The position numbers and the translations under genes were made by a program. 64,000 bases of DNA from Paenibacillus polymyxa (lineage in GTDB: Bacteria; Bacillota; Bacilli; Paenibacillales; Paenibacillaceae), in assembly GCF_001719045.1 (NCBI RefSeq), contig NZ_CP015423.1, positions 3,257,501 to 3,321,500 on the forward strand, in the 5' to 3' direction. Positions within the stretch are counted from its first letter, which is position 1. The number at the start of each line of letters is the position of its first letter. Under the pieces are notes generated by a model that worked only from the letters and a program-made list of their open reading frames with translations, made no database searches and was not told the DNA's origin. Below, in pieces: positions 55,003-62,965 of this stretch.

Positions 55003-55875
55003 TCAATCAGATAGTGAGTAAAAGCGTCTCGTATTTTCATGAAATAATTGACGCACGGCAGATTCATCTTGATGGGTCAGCTTGCTATACGCGCGAATGA
55101 CGTCGGCAGTCATCCGTGGATGTGTCTGTTGTCCGGTAAAAGGCCCCTCGAACGGCCAGGGACCGTCTGTCTCTGCCATGATCTGATCAAACGGATACTG
55201 TCTTGCCAAACTGCGGATCTCTTCTTCGTACAGAAGATCCGGTGTGAAGGAGACATAATAGCCGTTCCGGGCCATACGTTCGGTTGTGGCGGCAGAGCCT
55301 TTAAACCAGTGAAAATGCGCCTGCGTGACGCTGTGACGTTCCAGAAGGTCACAGGCGATGTCTGCGTCCTCATAAACGGCGTGTAGGATAATGGGCTTGT
55401 TATGCTTGCTTGCAAACTGGATAAAACGCTCCAGCAGCGCTATGTAGGGAGCGAGGTCAAAAGGTGAACCACTCTGTGAGGCTTCCAGCCGATTGTAATA
55501 GGGCAAGCCGACTTCACCCACGGCGACCATCTGCTGTATATGTTCGTCCATCCAGTAGAACAAGAGGTCAAGCTCAGCTTGCGGTGGAAGAGTCTGTTCG
55601 GGATGAAAGCCAAAGGCTGGTCGTACCAGCTCGGGGTAACGCTTGGCTAACCGTAGATTGGCTCGGCTGGAGCCCAGATGCATCGACACGGCTATCACGG
55701 TTTGGACGCTGCTATCGGCAAGTGAAGCGAGCAATAACTCCTGTTGTTCAGGCGGGTAGCTGTCTACATGAATATGCGCGTCGATCAATGGAGCGGGCTC
55801 AATTGCGGTCAAATCCAAGCCTGGCTTTGTTTGGCTGTTCCATTTCAATGCACATCGAACTTTTACGTCACTCAT
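55003..55875 (-). CDS. TatD-family metal-dependent hydrolase in the thiamin-precursor operon
   Basis: A 290-residue TIM-barrel hydrolase: metal-site DAHIHVDSYP at the start, GEVGLPYYN, KPIILHAVYEDADIA and the last metal ligand ETDGPWPFEG. Its ATG overlaps the end of the ATPase gene, so it belongs to the HMP-type ABC operon and to the TPP riboswitch regulon. TatD proteins are usually nucleases or amidohydrolases. In this place it may hydrolyse an imported thiamin breakdown product, a role played elsewhere by YlmB; that is inference only. Confidence 0.85.
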   Translation of the reverse strand: MSDVKVRCALKWNSQTKPGLDLTAIEPAPLIDAHIHVDSYPPEQQELLLASLADSSVQTVIAVSMHLGSSRANLRLAKRYPELVRPAFGFHPEQTLPPQAELDLLFYWMDEHIQQMVAVGEVGLPYYNRLEASQSGSPFDLAPYIALLERFIQFASKHNKPIILHAVYEDADIACDLLERHSVTQAHFHWFKGSAATTERMARNGYYVSFTPDLLYEEEIRSLARQYPFDQIMAETDGPWPFEGPFTGQQTHPRMTADVIRAYSKLTHQDESAVRQLFHENTRRFYSLSD

Positions 55876-56818
55876 GTCGATTCAATCCATCTTCCGGGAT
55901 ATTCTTGTGGACGCTCTGAGCATTGTCCATGTCGCCGTCCAGTTTGTACTTTTCCTCGCGCATCCAGCTGGTCATGGTCCGCTTCCATTCAATAAAGAGC
56001 GGATCGAGGGTGATTTCTTCCCTACGCGGGCGGGGAAAAGGGACATCTACGACATGCACCACCGAAGCAGGTCGCGCCGACAGCACATAGATGCGGTCGG
56101 AGAGCAGCAGTGCTTCTTCAATGCTGTGGGTAATAAACAGCACAGAACGGCGGTTCTTTTCCCACATACGTAATAACCATTGCTGCATGTCTGCACGTGT
56201 CAGCGCATCGAGTGCGCTGAACGGCTCATCCAGCAGCATTAATTCCTGCGGGCTGAGTAGTGCTCGTAGAAAGGCGGCGCGCTGTTGCATTCCACCAGAC
56301 AGCGTATGTGGATACGCCTTGGCGAATTTACCAAGTCCAACCTGTTCGAGCCATTGCAAGGCTTCTTTGCGACGCTCGCGTTCACTTGCGTACTGAGGGG
56401 GGACTACTGTAGTCTTACGTGGAGCATTTTCCTGCCCAAGCAGTACGTTGTCCAGCGTGGTACGCCACGGAAAAAGGGCGGGCTGCTGCGGCATATAGCT
56501 GATATGCCCACGTTCACCAGTCATGTCCCGTCCGTGCATACGGATACGTCCCTGCTGGGGTTTGAGTAGCCCACCGATGATGTGAAACAGCGTGCTTTTG
56601 CCGCTGCCTGACGGACCGATGAGGGAAACGAATTCTCCCGGCTTGACTGTGAGGGATACATCCTGCAGTACGGGCAGTAAGCTTCGCTTTTCGCGGAAGG
56701 CAAGGCTGATCCCGTCCAATTCCAAAGCAGGAGGAGCAGTTGAAGGACTCTGTTGTTCCCCGGCTCGTTGTTCATTAGCCACGTTGTGTGATGATAAGTC
56801 AATCGGATGCAGACTCAT
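55868..56818 (-). CDS. thiZ: thiamin-precursor ABC transporter ATPase (ThiZ-like)
   Basis: A 316-residue ATPase of the nitrate/taurine/HMP type: Walker [13 protein letters not shown], signature LSGGMQQRAAFLRAL, Walker B LMLLDEPFSALDAL. The ATG at 56818 stands 10 nt behind AAAGGA; the GTG three codons earlier is too close to it. It works with the permease and ThiY-like binding protein of the same operon. Confidence 0.88.
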   Translation of the reverse strand: MSLHPIDLSSHNVANEQRAGEQQSPSTAPPALELDGISLAFREKRSLLPVLQDVSLTVKPGEFVSLIGPSGSGKSTLFHIIGGLLKPQQGRIRMHGRDMTGERGHISYMPQQPALFPWRTTLDNVLLGQENAPRKTTVVPPQYASERERRKEALQWLEQVGLGKFAKAYPHTLSGGMQQRAAFLRALLSPQELMLLDEPFSALDALTRADMQQWLLRMWEKNRRSVLFITHSIEEALLLSDRIYVLSARPASVVHVVDVPFPRPRREEITLDPLFIEWKRTMTSWMREEKYKLDGDMDNAQSVHKNIPEDGLNRHE

Positions 56819-56862
56819 ACGCGCCACGTCCTTTCTTTGCTGTATTTAATTCAAGGAGGAAG

Positions 56863-57639
56863 CTACTCTCGATCGGGTTTCCAGCGAACCAACCATTTCT
56901 CCAGTAGTAAAATAACCACAAACATGAGTAAGCTGAGTGCGACAATAATGCCGATGGCTGCAAAAATGAGGTCCGTGCGATAGGCCGATTTTTGCAGCAG
57001 CATATAATATCCAATTCCTTCACTAGCTCCGATCCATTCGGCAATGATCGCGCCCATCACACTATAGGTAGCAGCAATTTTAACGCCAGAAAAGACTTGC
57101 GGCAGGGAATGTGGCAGCTCCAGCTTCATAAAAATAGACATGCGGCTTGCACCCGACATCCGCATATAGTTCATCATCGTACGGTCTGTTCGAGTCAGCC
57201 CGTCCATGGCCGCTACAGCCACGGGAAAAAAGCATACTAAGGTAATGACCATGAGCTTGGGCAGCACGCCAAAACCAAACCACACCATGAGCAGCGGACC
57301 CAGAGCGATGATCGGAATGTTTTGGCTAAGGATCAAGAGCGGGTATAGAGCAGATTTGAGAAAAGGAATCGTATGAAGAACGATGGCGATCAGCAGTCCC
57401 GTAGCTGTCCCTATAGCGAATCCCGCAAGTGTCAGACGAATTGTAGCCCATGTATGGGTGCCAAGCAACGCCGATTGCGCCATGCCCTCTTGTACGATGA
57501 GAGATGGAGCTGGCAGTAGCCAGGATTCAATATGTAAATAGGAAACCGCTCCCTGCCAAGCCGCTAAAAAGAAGAGGACCGCCACAAGGGGCGGCCATAC
57601 GCTTTTCCACCAGGATGCGTTCTTGCCTTTCGGATTCAT
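56863..57639 (-). CDS. thiX: thiamin-precursor ABC transporter permease (ThiX-like)
   Basis: A 258-residue permease with five to six membrane segments, contact loop NYMRMSGASRMSIFMKLELP and the ending QKSAYRTDLIFAAIGIIVAL. Its ATG overlaps the stop of the DUF77 gene (ATGA), so they are translationally coupled. The substrate is inferred from the TPP riboswitch and the ThiY-like binding protein. Confidence 0.88.
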   Translation of the reverse strand: MNPKGKNASWWKSVWPPLVAVLFFLAAWQGAVSYLHIESWLLPAPSLIVQEGMAQSALLGTHTWATIRLTLAGFAIGTATGLLIAIVLHTIPFLKSALYPLLILSQNIPIIALGPLLMVWFGFGVLPKLMVITLVCFFPVAVAAMDGLTRTDRTMMNYMRMSGASRMSIFMKLELPHSLPQVFSGVKIAATYSVMGAIIAEWIGASEGIGYYMLLQKSAYRTDLIFAAIGIIVALSLLMFVVILLLEKWLVRWKPDRE

Positions 57640-57929
57640 GGGCGATATTTCTCGGTCAGCTTGTTCATGCTGATGCCTTGTGGGTTATGTGCGATTTTGA
57701 TCTGTGAAATGACGCTGGGACTGCCCGCTTCCGTCAAAGCCTCGTGCATTTCTTTAACCACTTTCAGCAACTCGTCGAGGTCGCCCTCCATGGTCGTATC
57801 CAGTGGATTCACCTGATGTTTGACGCCGGAGCGCTGAATGACCTCAATCGCCTTATCTACATACGGGTAAGAGTCCTCGTTATTAGGAGTTTTAGGGATT
57901 ACTTGAATACTGAGCAGTGTGTTAGCCAT
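57636..57929 (-). CDS. thiamin-binding DUF77 (MTH1187/YkoF-like) protein
   Basis: A 97-residue protein of the DUF77 family: LLSIQVIPKTPNNEDSYPYV, GVKHQVNPLDTTMEGDLDEL and the C-terminal SQIKIAHNPQG. Such proteins bind thiamin or its precursors and are encoded with thiamin transporters. It ends in the ATGA overlap with thiX. Confidence 0.87.
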   Translation of the reverse strand: MANTLLSIQVIPKTPNNEDSYPYVDKAIEVIQRSGVKHQVNPLDTTMEGDLDELLKVVKEMHEALTEAGSPSVISQIKIAHNPQGISMNKLTEKYRP

Positions 57930-57980
57930 GAAAATTCACCTGTCCTTTATTGTGGAGTTGTTTTGAGAAAATAGGGTGAT

Positions 57981-58074
57981 TTAAGGCGGGGAGACCGCTT
58001 CGCGGTTCATTTGATCTTACGATCGCTGCGCTTCTCCAGATTCAAATGAACCGCTCCGCTGCCAACCGCCTTAA
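57981..58074. repeat. large palindrome 1 in the thi operon
   Basis: Outer arms TTAAGGCGG and CCGCCTTAA, inner arms GCGGTTCATTTGA and TCAAATGAACCGC (58002-58014 and 58042-58054). It lies in the 387-nt gap between the ThiY-like gene and the DUF77 gene, next to palindrome 2. Confidence 0.8.
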
Positions 58075-58135
58075 AAAGCACCTTAGTTTTTAAGCTAGGT
58101 TGTGTAGCATTTTTATAAAAGCAAAACAAGCAAAA

Positions 58136-58276
58136 GAACGAAGTGGGCGGAATGGTGCTCTACAAGCGTTAGCGTTCGCCTTTGTACCCAGATTTCAACC
58201 TCTGGATATTCATAAAAGAAATCTGGGTACAACAGCGATGGGAAGCAACATCCGACTGCGTAGTGGCACTTCGTTC
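58136..58276. repeat. large nested palindrome 2 (141 nt) in the thi operon
   Basis: GAACGAAGTG pairs with CACTTCGTTC at the ends. CGGAATGGTGCT pairs imperfectly with AGCAACATCCG, and TGTACCCAGATTTC (58183-58196) pairs perfectly with GAAATCTGGGTACA (58218-58231). It has the shape of a MITE or REP-type intergenic repeat, or an RNA processing site. No coding frame lies in it. Confidence 0.8.
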
Positions 58277-58316
58277 ACTTCTCTAGTTCAGTCTTATTTA
58301 ACGTTTTAACAAATGA

Positions 58317-59360
58317 TCAGCGCTTGGGCAAGAAGTCGTTTGTGAAGGCTTTATCCACTTCCAAAGGCTTGCTGAGCAGCTTGCGTTCGTACATCCAGTC
58401 CGAATAGTTTTGCCATACCTCCGCTTTTTGCACACCCCATTGCGCGGCATCGTCCTGATAACGCGGGCTTAGCCATTTTTGGCTGGCAAGTACCAGTTTT
58501 TTATCCAGCTCCGGTACAGCTTTGCTTAAGATGTCCGCGGCTTCTTCTGGATGGGCGATAGTGTATTCATAGCCTTGTGCGGTAGCGTTCATGAACGCTT
58601 TTACCAGTTCTGGATCATTTTTTATTGTCTGTTCGTTGCTCACAATTACAGGTGTATAGTAATCGAGGCTTTTGGAATAATCTTTTACATACAGCATATC
58701 CAATGGCTCACCTCGAAGCTGGGCTTCGATTCCGGTCCATGCGTAGAAAATCCAGGCAAAGTCGATATCCCGCTTCACGGCTGTAAAATAGTCTGCATTA
58801 CCCATGTTGACGATCTTCACTTTGCTCACATCGCCTTTGTCTGAATCCATGATGGATTTCATGACCGCTTCTTCTACGGGAGAGCCCCAACCGCCGTATT
58901 TTTTACCTTCAAAATCTTTGGGGCTCTTAATTCCGCGATCTACTGGGGCTGCGAAGCCTGAGGTATTATGCTGAATCACCGCAGCGATGGATACAAGCGG
59001 CACGCCTTGCGTACGAGCCTGTGTGACGCCTTCTTGGTAGCTAATACCAAAAGGTGCAGCATTAGAGGCAACCATTTGATCGGCTCCACCTGAACCAGGT
59101 TGAATAATTTGGACATTCAAACCCGCTTTTTCGTAAAATCCTTTGTCCTTGGCAACATAGAGTCCCGTATGATTCGTATTGGGTGTCCAGTCGAGCACGA
59201 CTTTAACATCTTTGAGCTCCTTTGCCGGAGTAGACGTTTGAGTGTTGGTTGCGGGAGCCGCTTCTTGGGATGTGGAGGGACTTCCACCGCAAGCGGTCAG
59301 GGTCAGGGCCATGAGCCACAGACTGATCAGTCCCAGGCTTAACATTTTCATGCGCTTCAT
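58317..59360 (-). CDS. thiY: thiamin-precursor-binding lipoprotein (ThiY-like, NMT1/THI5)
   Basis: A 347-residue binding protein with lipobox LTAC, the NMT1/THI5 motif VVLDWTPNTNHTGLYVAKDK, and PGSGGADQMVASNAAPFGIS. ThiY binds the pyrimidine precursor HMP or its formylamino form. First gene behind the TPP riboswitch. AAAGGAGAG stands about 9 nt before ATG 59360. Confidence 0.92.
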   Translation of the reverse strand: MKRMKMLSLGLISLWLMALTLTACGGSPSTSQEAAPATNTQTSTPAKELKDVKVVLDWTPNTNHTGLYVAKDKGFYEKAGLNVQIIQPGSGGADQMVASNAAPFGISYQEGVTQARTQGVPLVSIAAVIQHNTSGFAAPVDRGIKSPKDFEGKKYGGWGSPVEEAVMKSIMDSDKGDVSKVKIVNMGNADYFTAVKRDIDFAWIFYAWTGIEAQLRGEPLDMLYVKDYSKSLDYYTPVIVSNEQTIKNDPELVKAFMNATAQGYEYTIAHPEEAADILSKAVPELDKKLVLASQKWLSPRYQDDAAQWGVQKAEVWQNYSDWMYERKLLSKPLEVDKAFTNDFLPKR

Positions 59361-59475
59361 CGTTGTGTTCTCTCCTTTAATTACCCGTTATCCGTCCAAT
59401 CAGACAGCTTATGTTCCCCATTTTCATAAAAATAACATCTGCCGGACGCGATCTTTCCAACAACTTAATCTTCAA

Positions 59476-59515
59476 CAAAAAAAGCGCCCCGAGGTTCCGG
59501 ACGCTTGCGCTTGTA
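59476..59515 (-). terminator. TPP riboswitch terminator
   Basis: AAGCGC pairs with GCGCTT, with an inner GTCCGG/CCTCGG-type stem, followed by seven T on the minus strand. It forms the off state between aptamer and thiY. Confidence 0.8.
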
Positions 59516-59561
59516 TATACCAAAGTAAGGGATGGTCCTATGTAAAAAAGGCACATCTTGC

Positions 59562-59656
59562 TTAAGCATTCCTACGCTGGCATTACCCAGATCAGGTTGT
59601 AAGGGTCAGTGTCTTGGGACACACTCTCAGCCGGCCGATTCCAGCACCCCTGGCAT
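59562..59656 (-). ncRNA. TPP riboswitch (thi box)
   Basis: On the minus strand AGGGGTGCT, CGGCTGAGAG, ACCCTTACAACCTGATCTGG and GTAATGCCAGCGTAGGAA appear in the order and spacing of the THI-box aptamer. It precedes a terminator and the thiY operon, so TPP should stop transcription of the transporter. Confidence 0.96.
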
Positions 59657-59698
59657 TGTAAGGTTTAATGGGTTCATTTATTCGGGTTTACTACGACG

Positions 59699-59727
59699 AT
59701 TATATGCCTTGAATGCGGGTCTGTCCA
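59699..59727 (-). promoter_or_regulatory. probable promoter of the thiamin-precursor operon
   Basis: TGGACA (59722-59727), 17 nt, TATAAT (59699-59704) on the minus strand, about 40 nt before the TPP aptamer. Confidence 0.6.
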
Positions 59728-59793
59728 GCATGGAGGAAGAGATGACGGTTCATTTGCCGAACGACAGGGTACACTTTTACTGTGAGCTTTGAT

Positions 59794-59844
59794 CTGAAAA
59801 TGAGCATGCATCAATCCGATCTGATCGGGTCATGTTATTTTCAG
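59794..59844. repeat. inverted repeat before the PNPOx-fold gene
   Basis: CTGAAAAT pairs with ATTTTCAG, with inner CATG/CATG and CCGAT/ATCGG stems. No T run. It could be leader RNA or a protein site; nothing else was recognised between 59728 and 59931. Confidence 0.45.
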
Positions 59845-59931
59845 AACAGCTGCGCAGGTAGGTTCAGATGGGCTGGTGCCCAATGGCATGGCCGTAGAGA
59901 ATTCTAATTCGTGAAAAGGAGTTGTTGTACT

Positions 59932-60366
59932 GTGGGTAAAACGGAAACATTGGATCGTAGCCAACTAGAACAAGCCATTGTGAAGGCTTTGGATAACAAC
60001 AAATTTTGCTCGTTAGGCACGGTAGAGGGTGGCAAACCGAAAGTACGCTATATGGCCCTTTTTAACGATGGAATGAACATTCATCTGGCGACAGATCGTA
60101 AAACGCATAAAGTGGATGAGCTAAAGGATAATCCGAATGCTTATCTGCTGCTGGGTTATGAAGTTGGCGGTACAAAGGAAGTCGTAGAAGTGGAGGCTAC
60201 TGTCCAGATTACAGCTGATGAGGGGCTACGTAAACAAGTGTGGAACGATTCATTGAAGGAATGGTTTTCCGGACCGGATGATCCCGATTATGTCATTCTG
60301 GACGTGAATCCGACTCGCATTGAGTATGTGGGTCAGCAAACGGAGCGCCAAGTGTGGAATAAATAA
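59932..60366 (+). CDS. PNPOx-fold general stress protein (YzzA/GSP26-like)
   Basis: A 144-residue protein of the pyridoxamine 5'-phosphate oxidase-like fold (FCSLGTVEGGKPKVRYMALF, IHLATDRKTHKVDELKDNPN, TRIEYVGQQ). Family members bind flavin or F420-like cofactors; its role here is unknown. The GTG at 59932 lies 10 nt behind AAAAGGAG; the ATG at 59911 would add seven residues that include part of the ribosome site. Confidence 0.85.
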   Translation: MGKTETLDRSQLEQAIVKALDNNKFCSLGTVEGGKPKVRYMALFNDGMNIHLATDRKTHKVDELKDNPNAYLLLGYEVGGTKEVVEVEATVQITADEGLRKQVWNDSLKEWFSGPDDPDYVILDVNPTRIEYVGQQTERQVWNK

Positions 60367-60383
60367 TGAGAATATAAATGGAT

Positions 60384-60428
60384 AAACCAGTGAATCTCCG
60401 AGTTTTTTAGGAGGTTTGCTGGTTTTTT
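60384..60428 (+). terminator. intrinsic terminator
   Basis: AAACCAG pairs with CTGGTTT around a loop holding the second stem CTCC/GGAG, followed by a run of T. Confidence 0.7.
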
Positions 60429-60587
60429 TATTTTTGAGAGAATTAATTATTTTTTCATAAATAATTTAAGTGAATGACTACTCTTTTGTCTGGCGTTGGA
60501 TTAAAATAGAAATGGTGGGTTCAAGGCTTACATATATGTGCAAAAGTATGTATATGAGGCATACACCTTAATGAGGAGGGGTATATT

Positions 60588-62690
60588 TTGTTATTTCGTA
60601 AAAATTGGTTTAAAGGGTTTACAGCAATAGTTGTAGCTTGTAGCATGCTGGTGTTTTCGGCCGCTCCATCCTGGGCAGCTAGCGATTCTCGCGATAGCGC
60701 TACGGTGAATTTGCGGATCATGGAAACAACGGATATCCATGCGTCGCTGATGAACTATGATTACTATTCAGACAAAGAAACCAACGAATATGGCTTGATT
60801 AGCACAGCCAGTTTGATCCAACAGGCGCGCAGTGAAACAAGAAACAGCATGCTGTTCGATAACGGTGATTTGTTACAGGGCAATCCATTAGGCGATTATA
60901 TGGCCAGAAACAAAACCTATGAAAAAGAAGGCGGTGTCCATCCAGTCTACAAGATGATGAACTTGATGGGCTATGATGCGGCGACAGTGGGCAACCACGA
61001 ATTCAACTATGGTCTCGATTTTCTGGAAAAATCGCTCAAGGGAGCCGATTTCCCTTACGTAAATGCGAATGTTTATGTTGATAAGGGGGGGCAAGCTACT
61101 AAAAATTATTTTACCCCTTATCAAATTCTTGATAAAACGGTAACGGATGAGAAAGGTGAAGAGCATACGCTCAGAGTGGGTGTCATCGGCTTGGTCACAC
61201 CTCAAATTATGCAGTGGGATGAAGCCAATTTGAAGGATAAAGTCGTTACGAAGGATATTGTGGAAACGGCGAAAAAGTTTATTCCTCAAATGAAGACGGA
61301 AGGTGCTGACATTATTGTCGTGCTTGCGCACACAGGTTATGAGGATGTGCCGCAAACGCCAATGATGGAGAATGCCGTTAAATATTTAAGCCAGGTGGAC
61401 GGAATTAACGCTATTCTGTTTGGGCATGCTCATAAATCTTTCCCTGGTCCTGATTTTAAAGAAATGAAGGGTGTAGATCTAGATAAAGGGACCATTAACG
61501 GCGTACCGGCCGTGGAAGCTTCCTCATGGGGCAAGGAGCTGGGTATTATTGACCTGAGCCTGGAAAAGAAAAACCGCGAGTGGAACGTAACAAACTCTCA
61601 GTCTGAAGTACGTCCGGTTGTGAATACCACTAACCAGGCTGTGCAGTTTACTCCTGACTACAAACTGACAGATTCGATCAAGGAAGAGCATCAAGGAACC
61701 TTGGATTATATTCGTCAACCTGTCGGAACAACGACTGCACCGATTACCAGCTATTTTGCATTAGTGCAGGACGATCCTTCTATTCAAATCGTGACGAATG
61801 CACAGAAATGGTATGTTCAAAACCATCTTAAAGGAACTGAATACGAAAAACTTCCCGTATTGTCGGCAGGCGCTCCATTCAAGGCCGGCGGTCGAAACGG
61901 AGCCGAGTATTACACCAATATTCCTGAAGGTACGGTAGCGATTAAAAACGTATCCGACCTGTATGTGTATCCGAACACGGTTCATGCTGTAGAAGTGACC
62001 GGTGCTGAAATTCAGGAATGGCTGGAGTGGTCTGCAGGTCAGTTCAACCGCATTGATCCAAAGCAAACTGAGGAGCAATCGCTGATCAACAAAGATTTCC
62101 CAACCTACAATTTTGATGTCATTGACGGTGTGAATTACCAGATTGATGTAACTCAGCCTGCACGATATGATGCCAAGGGAACTATTATTGATTCTTCAGC
62201 TCATCGTATCAAGGATCTGCAATACAATGGAAAAGCTATTGATCCTGCGCAGAAATTTATCGTAGCCACCAATAACTATCGTGCTTCCTCATCCAAACTG
62301 GCCAACCCAGATGGCAAACGAATTGTGATGGCAGCACCGGATGAAAGTCGCCAGGTCATTGTTGACTATATCCGTACGAACGGAACGATTAATCCATCGG
62401 CGGATGGCAACTGGTCTATTGCTCCTTTTGGTCAGGCAAAGGTTACTTTCGAGTCCTCTCCTGATGCCAAAGACGTGCTGGCAGGAAATCAACAAATTTC
62501 ATTCTTGAGCAGCGCGGCAGACGGCTTTGCCAAATACAGCTTAAAAGCTGGCGCTAAGCCTAGTGCAGCAACGACTCCTGTAAAGGAAGCTGTGGCTCCC
62601 GCGAAAGCAACAGCAAAGCCAGCTGTTAAAACGACCAAACCCGCGACTGTTAAACCAGCTAAAACAACGAAGCCAAAGGCGTCCAAATAA
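60588..62690 (+). CDS. secreted 5'-nucleotidase / 2',3'-cyclic nucleotide phosphodiesterase
   Basis: A 700-residue exported enzyme starting at TTG behind GGAGGGG. The signal peptide is cleaved after about residue 30 (FSAAPSWAA). An N-terminal calcineurin-like phosphoesterase domain follows (RIMETTDIHASL, DNGDLLQGNPLGDY, GNHEFNYG, LAHTGYED, FGHAHKS), then a 5'-nucleotidase C-terminal domain. A Lys/Ala/Pro-rich tail near residues 665-700 probably holds it at the cell wall. It would salvage nucleotides outside the cell. Confidence 0.93.
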   Translation: MLFRKNWFKGFTAIVVACSMLVFSAAPSWAASDSRDSATVNLRIMETTDIHASLMNYDYYSDKETNEYGLISTASLIQQARSETRNSMLFDNGDLLQGNPLGDYMARNKTYEKEGGVHPVYKMMNLMGYDAATVGNHEFNYGLDFLEKSLKGADFPYVNANVYVDKGGQATKNYFTPYQILDKTVTDEKGEEHTLRVGVIGLVTPQIMQWDEANLKDKVVTKDIVETAKKFIPQMKTEGADIIVVLAHTGYEDVPQTPMMENAVKYLSQVDGINAILFGHAHKSFPGPDFKEMKGVDLDKGTINGVPAVEASSWGKELGIIDLSLEKKNREWNVTNSQSEVRPVVNTTNQAVQFTPDYKLTDSIKEEHQGTLDYIRQPVGTTTAPITSYFALVQDDPSIQIVTNAQKWYVQNHLKGTEYEKLPVLSAGAPFKAGGRNGAEYYTNIPEGTVAIKNVSDLYVYPNTVHAVEVTGAEIQEWLEWSAGQFNRIDPKQTEEQSLINKDFPTYNFDVIDGVNYQIDVTQPARYDAKGTIIDSSAHRIKDLQYNGKAIDPAQKFIVATNNYRASSSKLANPDGKRIVMAAPDESRQVIVDYIRTNGTINPSADGNWSIAPFGQAKVTFESSPDAKDVLAGNQQISFLSSAADGFAKYSLKAGAKPSAATTPVKEAVAPAKATAKPAVKTTKPATVKPAKTTKPKASK

Positions 62691-62724
62691 CTTCGAACTT
62701 TAGTTTTCAATCAATATCAGAGTG

Positions 62725-62767
62725 AAGCAGCAAGTCTCTTTAACCAAGAGATTTGCTGCTTTTTTTA
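62725..62767 (+). terminator. intrinsic terminator
   Basis: AGCAGCAAGTCTCTT pairs with AAGAGATTTGCTGCT around TAACC, followed by seven T. Confidence 0.9.
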
Positions 62768-62918
62768 ATGTCAAAAACAACAGCCCCCGAATTTATCATG
62801 AGTGCAAAAAGTTTTCTGTTTTTGTCGAATATATACTTAAGTCCTAAGTTGTCGTTAAGAATAAGCTAGTTTTTTGTAAAAACACGTAGTTATATAGTAC
62901 TTTTGTTCTAGTTATTTG

Positions 62919-62927
62919 TGATATAAT
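62919..62927 (+). promoter_or_regulatory. extended -10 promoter of the EAL gene
   Basis: TGATATAAT: an extended -10 element (TG-N-TATAAT) 39 nt before the start codon, with no good -35 hexamer. Confidence 0.5.
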
Positions 62928-62965
62928 GGTGAAAAAACCGGAAAATTGTTCCGAGGAGGACCATT

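Noticed and set aside
59532..59792. 86-codon plus-strand frame
   Set aside because: Antisense to the TPP riboswitch and its promoter.
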